Shown one piece after another: positions 36,001 through 44,829 of a stretch of DNA of 64,000 nt. Both the position numbers and the translations under genes were made by a program. The stretch's first letter is position 1, and each line of letters begins with the position of its first letter. The stretch comes from Paenibacillus oceani (lineage in GTDB: Bacteria; Bacillota; Bacilli; Paenibacillales; NBRC-103111). The DNA lies in the NCBI RefSeq assembly GCF_014705615.1, contig NZ_JACXJA010000045.1, forward strand, positions 1 through 64,000, read 5' to 3'. The notes beneath the pieces were generated by a model, which worked only from the letters and a program-made list of their open reading frames with translations, did not search any database and was not told the DNA's origin.

Positions 36001-37095
36001 TCAGCTTCCAGCCGATAACGGATAAGTGAATACAACCAATCCGTCCGGGTCCAAACCTTCTTCGGTAAACCCGGCTTTTTGAAAGCAACGTAGACTGGCC
36101 CGGTTTTCCGTTTCTACATACGCCTTGACGGTTTCGATCCCCATAAGCTCAGGCCGGACAAGCAAATACTGCAGCAAACGGGCTCCGTAGCCCCGGGATC
36201 GCATTACAGGATGAACCAGCAGCCCGACCGAAGCGGTACTGTCCGCGTATGTCTCTATGTGAATGTGGCCGACCGCATTCCCGTTTTCATATACGTTCCA
36301 CGCGTAATAACCCGAGCTCTGCTGAACGAAGCGATACCAACGCTCTAAAGGCAGTATACCGCCTAGCCAGTTTAACACCCCCGGGTCTTGAAACCACGCT
36401 TCCAACAGGACGAGCCCTTCCCGATCAAGCGGTACGAAATCGAACGAGAAGCGGCGAACCAGCCCCTCCACCGAAAGCTCCTGAAACTGGTGAAATTGCA
36501 GATCGGCTCCTGTCATATCTTCATCGACATGGCTCAGTCCTTTAAAGCCGAGACATTTCATACCGGCCTGCTTAGCCGCCAACCACCCGTTCCGGGAATC
36601 TTCGATTACGATACAATCACGGGGATTAATCTGAAGCTTATCGCTAGCCAGCAAAAAAATCTGCGGGTCCGGTTTGGAGGCAGCCACCTCTTCATCACAT
36701 ACCGTAACATCGAATAAGTCGCGCAGCCCGAACAAATCCAGGACGGCGTCCATTCTTTTTCTCGATGCGCTTGTGGCGAGCGCCGTCTTCATTCCATGTT
36801 CCTTGCACTCCAACAAAAACGGCCGCACCCCGGGGACTGGCTGCATAGATGCGTACAGCTCGATCTCGCGGTCTTGATTATAGCTGCCGATCAAGGTAGA
36901 AAGGTCATGCGGCAAGTTGTAGCGTTCCTTCACAATGGACCAAAATTGCCGGGAGCTTAAACTCCCCCATGTCTGGATCTCGTCAGCCGTTACGCTGCAG
37001 CCATAAGATCGGGCGGCTTCACTCAGCAACTCGTACGCGACGGAATGAGAGTCGATAATCACTCCATCCATATCAAACAAGAACGCTTGGATCAC
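36001..37095 (-). CDS. HAD-family phosphatase fused to a GNAT acetyltransferase
   Basis: This 364-residue protein joins two enzymes. Residues 1-205 are a HAD-superfamily hydrolase of the beta-phosphoglucomutase/phosphatase type, with nucleophile D8 and D10 (FLFDMDGVI), ALATSASRKRMD as motif II, and KPDPQIFLLA with VIEDSRNG as motifs III-IV. Residues 215-355 are a GNAT domain with acetyl-CoA loop VHPVMRSRGYGARLL and YVETENRASLRCFQKAGF. Each half has the full length of a single-domain family member. The start is a GTG with a weak site. A shared pathway for the two activities is likely, but its substrate is not known. Confidence 0.87.
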   Translation of the reverse strand: MIQAFLFDMDGVIIDSHSVAYELLSEAARSYGCSVTADEIQTWGSLSSRQFWSIVKERYNLPHDLSTLIGSYNQDREIELYASMQPVPGVRPFLLECKEHGMKTALATSASRKRMDAVLDLFGLRDLFDVTVCDEEVAASKPDPQIFLLASDKLQINPRDCIVIEDSRNGWLAAKQAGMKCLGFKGLSHVDEDMTGADLQFHQFQELSVEGLVRRFSFDFVPLDREGLVLLEAWFQDPGVLNWLGGILPLERWYRFVQQSSGYYAWNVYENGNAVGHIHIETYADSTASVGLLVHPVMRSRGYGARLLQYLLVRPELMGIETVKAYVETENRASLRCFQKAGFTEEGLDPDGLVVFTYPLSAGS

Positions 37096-37390
37096 GTTAC
37101 TATCACCCTAACATTAGCCCCTTCCGATCATTCGTATCGATATATACTTATTTCTCGTCGGTTATCCGATTCCTCCCCAATAGGGAATGTTTCCGCTTCC
37201 CGCCGCACCAACAACGGTTATACCGATTCTCTACCTTCCTTTTATTGCAAATTCTTGTATGATGGGAATACATTGTCTCGTCGTCCCTTTGACTCCGGGC
37301 GCGCTTCGCTTGGAGTTTTTTCCATTGTCATGTCCAGTCCAGGGGCAGTCGCGACAAAAATCATTGTCAAAAGCAATATGGAGGTGCGGC

Positions 37391-39136
37391 ATGCCGCAAA
37401 ATAAACCAAGTTCGATCAGCTGGCTGCTCCGATATCTTTTGCCGGTTAAAGGACGAATGCTCGTCCTGCTGCTTCTGCTGCTGACGTCTACGGGGGTGCA
37501 GCTCCTCAATCCTCAGATTATCCAGCGATTTATAGACACCGCATCCAGCCAAGGCCCCTTGGACAGCTTGCTGACGCTCGCCGGAATTTTTCTTGTCTTG
37601 GCGGTTTGCAGCCAGCTTCTAACGGTGTTGTTAAGCTACCTGGGCAACGATGTGGCGTGGAGGGCGACCAACCGGCTTCGGGCCGATCTGCTGAACCATT
37701 GCCTGCGTCTTGACATGCGGTTTCATAACCTGAAGACGCCCGGAGAAATGATCGAGCGCATCGACGGCGACGTATCAGGAATGTCGAATTTCTTCGCGAT
37801 GTTCGTCGTCCAGATCGTCGGCAGCTTTATTCTGCTCGCCGGGATCTTAGGCTATATGTTCGTCTTCAACTGGCCGATCGCCATCGTGATGACGATATTC
37901 ACGTGCGTATCCGTCGGCGCGATGTTCGTCATTCGCGATCTGGGCGTCAAATCGTCCCAGGCAGAGCGCGAAGCGAGCGCAGTGTTATTCGGCTTTATCG
38001 AGGAGCGGATTGCCGGCATCGAGGATGTGCAGACGAGCGGCAGCGTCCCGTACGTGATGAGACGGTTTCATCTCGCCATGCGCAACGTGTTCGTGCGGGG
38101 ACGCAAAGCCTGGATGCTGCGCGTCGTTCCCTGGAACGTAACGGTATCGCTGTTTGCGGTTGCCGTCACTGCCGTGCTGCTGATGGGCGTACATCTGTAT
38201 ATAACGGGACAAGTGACACTGGGTGCTCTGTTCCTGATCTTTCAATATACGCAAATGTTAAACGATCCGATCGAACAGCTTGGCAACCAGATGCAGGAGT
38301 TCCAGAAAGCGAAGTCCGGCATGCGCCGTTCCCGTGAGATCCTCTCGATGGAAAGCGAAATCCGCGGCGGAACGGAGGATTCGCTTCCCGAAGGCCCTCT
38401 AGCGGTGGAATTCTCCCATGTGAACTTCAGCTATAACCAAGGCAATCCGATACTGCGGGACATCAGCTTCCGGCTGGAGCCGGGCGAACGTCTCGGCCTG
38501 ATCGGGCGCACCGGCAGCGGCAAAACGAGTATCAGCCGGCTGCTGCTTCGCCTGTACAACCTTAACAGCGGCGTCATTCGCATCGGCGGAGTCGATATCC
38601 GGACGCTGCGGCTGGAAGTTTTGTACAGACGCGTCGGCATGGTTACGCAGGACGTCCAGTTGTTCGACGGGACGCTGCGGGATAACCTGACCTTATTCAA
38701 CAGCCGGATGTCGGATGAAGAAATATGGGATACGACCGGCAAGCTGGGCTTGCGTCCCTGGATCGACAGCCTGCCACAAGGCTTGGATACCCATTTGAAG
38801 GCGGGAGGCGCATCCCTGTCGGCCGGCGAAGCGCAGCTGTTCGCGCTTACGCGCGTATTTCTGACGAAGCCGAGCCTGGTTATTCTGGATGAGCCGTCGT
38901 CCAGACTCGATGCAGCAACTGAAGCGGCGCTGCAAACCGCAGTCGACAAGCTGATGGAGCAATGTACCGGAATTGTGATCGCTCACCGGTTATCGACGCT
39001 GGAGGCAACAGACCAAATTATGGTGCTCGGCGGCGGGCGCATTCTGGAATTCGGTTCGCGGCAGGCGCTTGCGCAAGATCCGAAGTCCGGTTACGCGGAA
39101 CTGCTTCGAGACGATCGACAGGAGGAGTTGGCATGA
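37391..39136 (+). CDS. ABC exporter subunit A (transmembrane plus ATPase domain)
   Basis: This 581-residue half-transporter has six membrane helices (about 1-310) and an ATPase domain (about 335-570). Walker A is GRTGSGKTS and Walker B LVILDEPSSRLD, with a catalytic glutamate. The signature motif is LSAGEAQ instead of LSGGQ. The partner encoded downstream has the opposite pattern, so together they form one working and one degenerate ATP site, as in BmrCD and TM287/288. ATG at 37391 has GGAGGT 5 nt upstream. Such exporters move drugs, lipids or peptides; the cargo is unknown. Confidence 0.9.
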   Translation: MPQNKPSSISWLLRYLLPVKGRMLVLLLLLLTSTGVQLLNPQIIQRFIDTASSQGPLDSLLTLAGIFLVLAVCSQLLTVLLSYLGNDVAWRATNRLRADLLNHCLRLDMRFHNLKTPGEMIERIDGDVSGMSNFFAMFVVQIVGSFILLAGILGYMFVFNWPIAIVMTIFTCVSVGAMFVIRDLGVKSSQAEREASAVLFGFIEERIAGIEDVQTSGSVPYVMRRFHLAMRNVFVRGRKAWMLRVVPWNVTVSLFAVAVTAVLLMGVHLYITGQVTLGALFLIFQYTQMLNDPIEQLGNQMQEFQKAKSGMRRSREILSMESEIRGGTEDSLPEGPLAVEFSHVNFSYNQGNPILRDISFRLEPGERLGLIGRTGSGKTSISRLLLRLYNLNSGVIRIGGVDIRTLRLEVLYRRVGMVTQDVQLFDGTLRDNLTLFNSRMSDEEIWDTTGKLGLRPWIDSLPQGLDTHLKAGGASLSAGEAQLFALTRVFLTKPSLVILDEPSSRLDAATEAALQTAVDKLMEQCTGIVIAHRLSTLEATDQIMVLGGGRILEFGSRQALAQDPKSGYAELLRDDRQEELA

Positions 39137-40926
39137 CTGTAAGCCGGTTTGTGGGGCGGCTGCTTCGTTTTCGGCTGTACTTGTTTGTAATCAACGGGCT
39201 GCTATGGGGAGTGTTCCACTCCATGCCGCTGCTCGTCGGTCTTGGTATGCAGTGGTTTTTCGACCGGGTGGCGGCCCCCTCGCAAGGCTACGTCTGGCTG
39301 GCGGTCCCGTTAATCGTCGTAGCCCTCGTCCGTTTTACGAGAGTTGGCGTATTTTTTATCGCCTTTTATAAATGGGTCACGTACTTCTATCATGTTCAAG
39401 CGCTTCTTCGCACGAATATGCTCGCCGGTATTATGCGCTGGCCGGGACGCAATCTTCCCGCTTCGCCCGGAGAAGCGATGACCCGCTTCCGGGAGGACGT
39501 CAACGAAGCGGTCGAGTACGTCGAATCGTGGGTAGATTTCTGGGGACGTCTCTCGTTCGCCGTCATTGCAATCCTCATCATGGCCGGGATCAACTGGCCA
39601 ATTACAATCGTGGCGATCCTGCCGCTCGTCGTCGTTTCCCTCATCAATAACTTGTCAGGCAACCGTGCGAGAACATACAATCAGTTGAGCCGCGAGGCGT
39701 CCGGACGCTTAACCGGATTTATCGCCGAGACGTTCGGCGCCGTACAAGCGATCAAGCTCGGTCAAGCGGAGGATCATGTGCTGAACCGCTTTTCGGTGCT
39801 GAACGAGGCGCGCCGGCATGCTGCTCTCAAAGACAATTTGTTCAAACAGTGGATGCGTTCGCTGAATCAGCACGTGCTGACGGTTAGCACAGGCATCATC
39901 TTGCTGATGTGCGCCGCCCAGATGCAGGCGGGCCGGTTTACGGTCGGCGACTTCGCCCTGTTTACGTCGTACCTGACCATGTTCGCTTCCAGCATCTCGC
40001 TATTCGGGTATATGGTGTTTCAGCATAAGCGGCTGAAGGTGTCGCTGGATCGGATGCGCGCATTGTTCCGTCCCGGCGAAGAGGACCGCGTCGCTGAATA
40101 CAGCGAGCTGCATATGTACGCTTCCCCGCCCAAACTGCCCGTTACCGCCGACCATCGGGACGACTGGTTCGCCGAACTGGAAGTAACTGGACTTTCTTAT
40201 ACGTATCCGAACTCGGATCATGGTATCACCGATGTGAACTTACGAGTTAAGCGCGGGCAATTCGTCGTCATAACCGGCAGAATCGGCTCCGGCAAATCGA
40301 CTCTTCTCCGGACGCTGCTCGGGCTGCTGCCGGGTTCGGAAGGGACCATCCGCTGGAACGGTCGCGAGCTGGATGAACCGGCAAGCTTCCTCATCCCGCC
40401 CAGAACCGCCTACACGCCTCAAGTGCCGCGGCTGTTCAGCGATACGCTTCGGGACAACATCGTCCTGGGACACGAACCGTCTCCCGGTTCTCTGGATCGG
40501 GCGATTCGGCTAGCCGTCATGGAAAAAGACGTCGAAGACCTCCAGCTCGGTCTCGAGACGTATGTCGGCCCGCGCGGCGTGATGCTGTCCGGAGGCCAGA
40601 TTCAGCGGTCGGCTACCGCGCGAATGATGCTGACCGAAGCGGACTTGTTCCTCTTCGATGACTTGTCCAGCGCCCTCGACGTGCACACCGAGAAACAGCT
40701 GTGGGAACGACTATTCGCAGAGCGCGACGTTACATGCATCGCCGTCTCCCATCGAAGGTCGGCCTTGATCCAAGCCGACCGGATATTCGTTATGAAGGAT
40801 GGCCGGATCGAGGCGGAAGGAACGCTTGCCGAACTGCTCCAAACTTGCGCCGAGATGCAGCTTCTGTGGAAAGGCGAAGAAACGGCCGCCCCCGACAATG
40901 TCCCTAAGATGGCGCAGCCGATATAG
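39133..40926 (+). CDS. ABC exporter subunit B (transmembrane plus ATPase domain)
   Basis: This 597-residue half-transporter overlaps the preceding gene by 4 nt (ATGA) and has AGGAGGAG before its ATG. It has six membrane helices and an ATPase domain with Walker A GRIGSGKST and a canonical signature LSGGQIQR. Walker B is LFLFDDLSSALD: the catalytic Glu is replaced by Asp. The canonical site is therefore formed by Walker A/B of subunit A and the signature of this subunit. The deviations in the two proteins are complementary, strong evidence for a heterodimer. Confidence 0.9.
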   Translation: MTVSRFVGRLLRFRLYLFVINGLLWGVFHSMPLLVGLGMQWFFDRVAAPSQGYVWLAVPLIVVALVRFTRVGVFFIAFYKWVTYFYHVQALLRTNMLAGIMRWPGRNLPASPGEAMTRFREDVNEAVEYVESWVDFWGRLSFAVIAILIMAGINWPITIVAILPLVVVSLINNLSGNRARTYNQLSREASGRLTGFIAETFGAVQAIKLGQAEDHVLNRFSVLNEARRHAALKDNLFKQWMRSLNQHVLTVSTGIILLMCAAQMQAGRFTVGDFALFTSYLTMFASSISLFGYMVFQHKRLKVSLDRMRALFRPGEEDRVAEYSELHMYASPPKLPVTADHRDDWFAELEVTGLSYTYPNSDHGITDVNLRVKRGQFVVITGRIGSGKSTLLRTLLGLLPGSEGTIRWNGRELDEPASFLIPPRTAYTPQVPRLFSDTLRDNIVLGHEPSPGSLDRAIRLAVMEKDVEDLQLGLETYVGPRGVMLSGGQIQRSATARMMLTEADLFLFDDLSSALDVHTEKQLWERLFAERDVTCIAVSHRRSALIQADRIFVMKDGRIEAEGTLAELLQTCAEMQLLWKGEETAAPDNVPKMAQPI

Positions 40927-40934
40927 CTAATGCA

Positions 40935-40960
40935 TACGGGGAGCTGGTAACAGCTCCTCG
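40935..40960. terminator. Hairpin between the ABC exporter and Nudix genes
   Basis: GGGAGCTG-GTAA-CAGCTCC is a tight hairpin between convergent genes. It lacks a long T-run, so termination strength is uncertain. Confidence 0.5.
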
Positions 40961-40974
40961 CGTGCAGATCCGGC

Positions 40975-41388
40975 TTACCGTTCCGGCTGCCGCTTCGACG
41001 TCATATAATCGATCAAAAATTCGCGATCTTCCGGGTAAGCGTGACTGCAGCCGCTCACTTCGTCTGGCGTTCTCCAGCCGACATGAGTAATGATCCCGTC
41101 GGGATCTGCGATTCTCAACTCGCCGCCCGTTACCCGAGCCTCGAAATAATACGTTTCCACCCGGATGCCGCTCGCCGTCTGTTTTCTTTTGACATACAAC
41201 TCGCCTACAACTTCCACCTCATATCCGGTTTCCTCTCTTACTTCACGTATGCAGCATTCCCGCAGCGTCTCGCCCGGCTCCAGTCCCCCCGACGGAACCG
41301 CCCAGTCCGTCCCGTCTTCGCCCTGCACCATCAACAGCTGGTGATGTTCATTCAAGCATACAGCTGCGGTGCCCTTCCATTCTTTCAT
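40975..41388 (-). CDS. Nudix hydrolase
   Basis: This 137-residue protein contains a complete Nudix box, GGLEPGETLRECCIREVREE followed by TGYEV (about residues 34-58), whose glutamates bind Mg2+. It hydrolyses a nucleoside diphosphate linked to another group; small bacterial members often clean up oxidised or non-canonical nucleotides or NUDP-sugars. GGAGGT precedes the ATG. It is monocistronic; the specific substrate cannot be told. Confidence 0.9.
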   Translation of the reverse strand: MKEWKGTAAVCLNEHHQLLMVQGEDGTDWAVPSGGLEPGETLRECCIREVREETGYEVEVVGELYVKRKQTASGIRVETYYFEARVTGGELRIADPDGIITHVGWRTPDEVSGCSHAYPEDREFLIDYMTSKRQPER

Positions 41389-41489
41389 GGATTTCGCTCA
41401 CCTCCGCATCGTTCATCCCTATGAGGTTGTTCGCTTTACAACAGTCCGTATCCTTCCGAATAATTACGAAGAATTGTCAAAGAGGTGTC

Positions 41490-41608
41490 ATCAGCGGTTA
41501 GGTCGATCAGTAATGCAGAAGTTAATACGGTTCCCAAAAGGGTCGTAAAGGTGCATCGCCTTCCATCCCGTACCTACGTCTGCAGATACGGCTACCCCCT
41601 CGCTCTAA
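41490..41608 (-). pseudogene. C-terminal remnant of a VOC (glyoxalase-like) protein
   Basis: The minus strand reads VAVSADVGTGWKAMHLYDPF then GNRINFCITDRPNR and a stop at 41490, the typical last beta-strand of a VOC-superfamily protein with the LYDPFGNRI motif. There is no start; upstream lies the terminator of the TetR gene. It is the stump of a lost gene and differs in sequence from the two other VOC remnants in this window. Confidence 0.65.
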
Positions 41609-41610
41609 AG

Positions 41611-41640
41611 TTAAAAAAAAGACCGCCTAAGCGATCTATC
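41611..41640 (-). terminator. Terminator of the VOC-AlkC-TetR operon
   Basis: AGATCGC and GGCGGTCT pair across a short loop on the minus strand and are followed by nine T. Confidence 0.7.
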
Positions 41641-41647
41641 CAGCATA

Positions 41648-42238
41648 TTATACGTTCCGCTTAAATCCGTTCAGCATAAGCGATACGGCCGTCATGGAGT
41701 CGGCTAAAGCCTGCTTCTCGTCGGGCTGCTGAGCGATCCAGAGCGCGGCTTCATTCAGTGCACCCGAAATGACGGGAGTGAGCGCATCTACGGACACCGG
41801 TTGAAGGATATGCTCCCGCTCCAGCAGTTGGAGCTGTTCGTGCAGCAGCCTCACCGAATTTTGCGAATCCATCGTGCGCCACACCTCCCAGCCGAATACA
41901 GCAGGGCCGTCTATGAGCAGAATCCGCTTGTGCTGAGGCTCAACGGCGGCCGTAACGAATGCCCGGCAGCCGAGCAGCAGTTGCTCCCACACATCGTCGC
42001 TTTGAGCGGATTCGGTCAAGATTCGTTCCGCGATACGTTTCTGCACGGATTCCAGTACGGCGTGGAACATTCCCTTTTTGTTGCCGAAATGGTGGTACAG
42101 AGCCCCGCGCGTCAGCTGCGCTTCGCTTGCGATATCTTCCAGCGCCGCATCCGCGTATCCTTTCCTCGTGAATACTTGTCCAGCCGTCTCTATAAGTAAA
42201 CGTATCGTTTCATTCGTATCTTCCTTGCTTCTTCTCAT
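41648..42238 (-). CDS. TetR-family transcriptional repressor
   Basis: This 196-residue repressor has an N-terminal TetR helix-turn-helix (residues 10-56; AALEDIASEAQLTRGALYHH, FGNKKGMF) and an all-helical ligand domain with RILLIDGPAVFGWEVW, typical of a frequent TetR subfamily. ATG at 42238 follows AGGAGGA. It is the third gene of the operon behind a VOC and an AlkC-like gene. A 19-bp near-perfect dyad in the operon promoter is its probable operator, so it should repress its own operon until a ligand binds. Confidence 0.92.
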   Translation of the reverse strand: MRRSKEDTNETIRLLIETAGQVFTRKGYADAALEDIASEAQLTRGALYHHFGNKKGMFHAVLESVQKRIAERILTESAQSDDVWEQLLLGCRAFVTAAVEPQHKRILLIDGPAVFGWEVWRTMDSQNSVRLLHEQLQLLEREHILQPVSVDALTPVISGALNEAALWIAQQPDEKQALADSMTAVSLMLNGFKRNV

Positions 42239-42267
42239 CCTTCCTCCTGCTCCTGTTCCGCTGTAGT

Positions 42268-43047
42268 TTACAGTTCGTTCAACAGCCGCAGCGCGTCCCG
42301 GTCTTCGGATTTCACAAGCGATCTCAGCGAATGGCGGACCACCCATCTGTAGGAGTCCCTGCCATCGGCTCTATGCTTCCGCAGCCACTCCAGCACAACG
42401 TCCTTGTAATCTTTCGTCAGATCGTTCAGGTGGTTGGCGACCGACTTGCGGACGTAAGGCGCCGGATCGTGAAGCAGCGGCTCCAGGAGAGTCAGATTAC
42501 AAGCCGGATCTCCCCGCAGCGCGCCGATCCGCTTCGCCCAAGGAAGCCGCGGCCGGGTTCCTTCGCTGACCAGACGGCGGACGTGAAAGTTCGCATCCTG
42601 CGACCAACTGCTAAGTTGCCCGATACTCTCTTCCAAGTATACATCCAGATAGGGCCGTATGGCATACTCCGCTGTATGCCGCTTCGTAATTTCGCTGAGC
42701 GCCCGCATCGAGAGCTGGAAGTGGTCCAAACCGTACTTTTCTACAAAATAAGCGAGCGGCATCAGGAAATACCCGTTCGTAAACATCCCCTCGTCCGTCT
42801 CGTTTTCCGGCCCCAGGATGCGCATCAATATTCCGATACTCTCCGTATAATCATCGGGCAATGCCATCTTCAAGCCGTCGGCAATGACCGCAACTCTCCC
42901 TTTCAGCTCAAGCGGACCGACTAAGCCGGCTACAGAATCCACGAACGGACGGACCGGAAATTCCGCATAATGGGGCTTAATCAAATCCGATAAACGCTGC
43001 GCCAGTTCGGCTCCAAAGTATAACTTCAATGGCTGCGTACCGCTCAT
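42268..43047 (-). CDS. AlkC/HEAT-repeat DNA alkylation repair-like protein
   Basis: This 259-residue helical protein resembles the AlkC branch of HEAT-repeat DNA glycosylases ([60 protein letters not shown]). AlkC and AlkD remove 3-methyladenine and other cationic base lesions. ATG at 43047 overlaps the VOC stop in ATGA, so translation is coupled; an in-frame ATG at 43080 lies inside the VOC gene. The pairing with a VOC protein and a TetR repressor suggests an inducible response to an alkylating or DNA-binding toxin. Confidence 0.75.
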   Translation of the reverse strand: MSGTQPLKLYFGAELAQRLSDLIKPHYAEFPVRPFVDSVAGLVGPLELKGRVAVIADGLKMALPDDYTESIGILMRILGPENETDEGMFTNGYFLMPLAYFVEKYGLDHFQLSMRALSEITKRHTAEYAIRPYLDVYLEESIGQLSSWSQDANFHVRRLVSEGTRPRLPWAKRIGALRGDPACNLTLLEPLLHDPAPYVRKSVANHLNDLTKDYKDVVLEWLRKHRADGRDSYRWVVRHSLRSLVKSEDRDALRLLNEL

Positions 43048-43499
43048 GCGCTTCCGCCGCTCTCCGGATCGCCCGACCATACTTTTTCTGCATATTGGCC
43101 GCTGTGCGCCTCCGTGGGCGGAATGATCTTGATCACATCAATCAGCACGCCGCTCGGATCGCTTGTTATAAAGTGGCGCTGTCCGAACTCCTCGTCGCGG
43201 ATATCGAGCTGCAGCGGAAGCTTCTCCTGGCGGATCAGCCGCTCATACTGCTCATCGACATCGTCAACCTCGAAATTGAGGATCATCCCCTGCACCGGCT
43301 TCCGATATGCCGCGGGAATCGTCGGATGGGTCGGGTCCAGCAAAGCCAATTCGAACGGCACAGCGCCGCGCGTCAATTTCAAGCTCACATACCAATCCGC
43401 TTCGAACACAACCTCGAAACCGAAATACCGGGTGTAAAAGGTCGCGCTCTCCGCGATCCGAGTCGTCATAATAACCGGATAAAAGCTTGATGCATGCAT
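43044..43499 (-). CDS. VOC-superfamily protein (glyoxalase/bleomycin-resistance-like)
   Basis: This 151-residue protein has two beta-alpha-beta-beta-beta modules typical of the VOC fold ([20 protein letters not shown] at the start, [20 protein letters not shown] near the end). Family members bind a metal or sequester or modify small toxic molecules. GGAGGAAACTGGT precedes the ATG. It leads an operon with an AlkC-like repair gene (4-nt overlap) and a TetR repressor (29-nt gap), so a role in protection from a reactive compound fits. Confidence 0.85.
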   Translation of the reverse strand: MHASSFYPVIMTTRIAESATFYTRYFGFEVVFEADWYVSLKLTRGAVPFELALLDPTHPTIPAAYRKPVQGMILNFEVDDVDEQYERLIRQEKLPLQLDIRDEEFGQRHFITSDPSGVLIDVIKIIPPTEAHSGQYAEKVWSGDPESGGSA

Positions 43500-43540
43500 A
43501 CCAGTTTCCTCCTTGAATGGTTTGTATGTGTTTACTTTAT

Positions 43541-43559
43541 CATACGTACTGTATGTATG
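43541..43559. promoter_or_regulatory. TetR-type operator in the VOC-AlkC-TetR promoter
   Basis: CATACGTACTGTATGTATG is a 19-bp dyad with one mismatch (CATACRTAC-T-GTATGTATG). On the minus strand it lies between TTTACA and ATAAAG, a plausible -35/-10 pair with 17-nt spacing, so the bound repressor would block RNA polymerase. Confidence 0.7.
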
Positions 43560-43587
43560 TAAATGATTATAAAAATAAATCCCTCGT

Positions 43588-43705
43588 TTACTTGACGCTC
43601 GCTTCGAATACGATTTCGACGGTGCGATTGGATGCGAGCTTGCTTACGTCTGGCAATCGGACCTCGTAATCAGACGCTCCTGCCTAACAACCGCGGCAGG
43701 AGCGG
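43588..43705 (-). other. Possible gene-end remnant and GC-rich hairpin
   Basis: A minus-strand frame reads [20 protein letters not shown] and IVFEASVK before a stop at 43588, which looks like the tail of a protein gene. Upstream it runs into a hairpin, CGCTCCTGCC-N10-GGCAGGAGCG (43676-43705), so no gene remains. The family is not recognised. Confidence 0.35.
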
Positions 43706-43823
43706 AGCGTAGGGGCATCTACGTGAGCACCGGAAGTTCCGGCTGAAATCGATATTCGATGTCGGGTAGGCCTTCCTGATCTGCATCGTGATCAAAAGTG
43801 GATTTTTTGAACAACCTCTAAAA

Positions 43824-44807
43824 CTATAATTCCCAATTTTCTTCTCTGACAAGTTCGTAGAGGATTCTCAATCTTCGATCAAAATAGGCATCATTGAGAT
43901 TTCCGTAAGTCCACTCATCGGCATGCTGGCAATGGAGGCCAACAAGCCATAGCTGTCGAGCCGCTACAAAATAAGGAATTGAAGCGATATCAGCATCCGA
44001 TAAAGGCATCTCATTTTGATAAGCGCCAATATACGCCTGCCATAGCTGAAGTGCAAACTCGCGATTTGGCATATCACGAACAGACCAATTGAACACTGCC
44101 ACATCATATGCGGCCCATCCGAATCCCTCACAATCAAAATCAAAAAACGTAACCCTCCTCTCATCATCCATATGGCAGTTACCGCCGTTTAGATCGCCGT
44201 GACACAATCCTCGCTTCAGGTCGGGAGCCATAATGCTTATTTCTTTTTGCAACAAGCGCCACAAGCGGCTCACAAAATATTGGTCATTTGGACGATGAGC
44301 GAGCAAAGGCAGGATCCGTGGCACTCGGTCGTCCAGCAAATGCCGGATATCGATTGAGTACCGTTGATGATTCGATATGAACAACTCCATGCCTTGGTGG
44401 AGCCGTGCGGCCGCTTGCCCATACACAGCGGCTATGTCTGGCGAAAGCGGCCAAAGCGTGCCGGGGGCATAAGTAAATACTGCAACATATCGAGTGCCCT
44501 CTGGCGCCAATACTTCCGTAACGAATTCGCCGTCTCTTCGATCAACAGGGTAGGCCACCCGTACTCCTCGTAGATGGAGATGCTGCAGAAGATCTAATTC
44601 ATGTTGAATATCCGACAACGTGCGGTGACCATGTCGATAAGCTCGAAGGATATATTCTACTCCTTTAGCTCGTACGAGATAAGAATCGTTCATTCCCCGC
44701 ACTAACAGTCGGCAATCTATGAAAGTATCTGTAAAGTAAAAAGGCAATATCTCATTCGCGAGTGCACGCTCAGATAAGATCGAATGGGTTACAGGAAACA
44801 CTTCCAT
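43824..44807 (-). CDS. Aminoglycoside-phosphotransferase-fold kinase (homoserine-kinase-II-like)
   Basis: This 327-residue protein has the APH/choline-kinase fold. It shows the catalytic loop LCHGDLNGGNCHMDDE near 212-227, the metal-binding FFDFDCEGFGWAAYDVAVF just after, and a lysine-region VRAKGVEYILRAYRHG near 45. Members phosphorylate antibiotics, homoserine or other small hydroxyl compounds. It follows a tandem-GNAT gene by 22 nt, so both could be part of one resistance or modification operon. The substrate is not determined. Confidence 0.83.
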   Translation of the reverse strand: MEVFPVTHSILSERALANEILPFYFTDTFIDCRLLVRGMNDSYLVRAKGVEYILRAYRHGHRTLSDIQHELDLLQHLHLRGVRVAYPVDRRDGEFVTEVLAPEGTRYVAVFTYAPGTLWPLSPDIAAVYGQAAARLHQGMELFISNHQRYSIDIRHLLDDRVPRILPLLAHRPNDQYFVSRLWRLLQKEISIMAPDLKRGLCHGDLNGGNCHMDDERRVTFFDFDCEGFGWAAYDVAVFNWSVRDMPNREFALQLWQAYIGAYQNEMPLSDADIASIPYFVAARQLWLVGLHCQHADEWTYGNLNDAYFDRRLRILYELVREENWEL

Positions 44808-44829
44808 GCATTCACGCTCCCAAGTGGCT

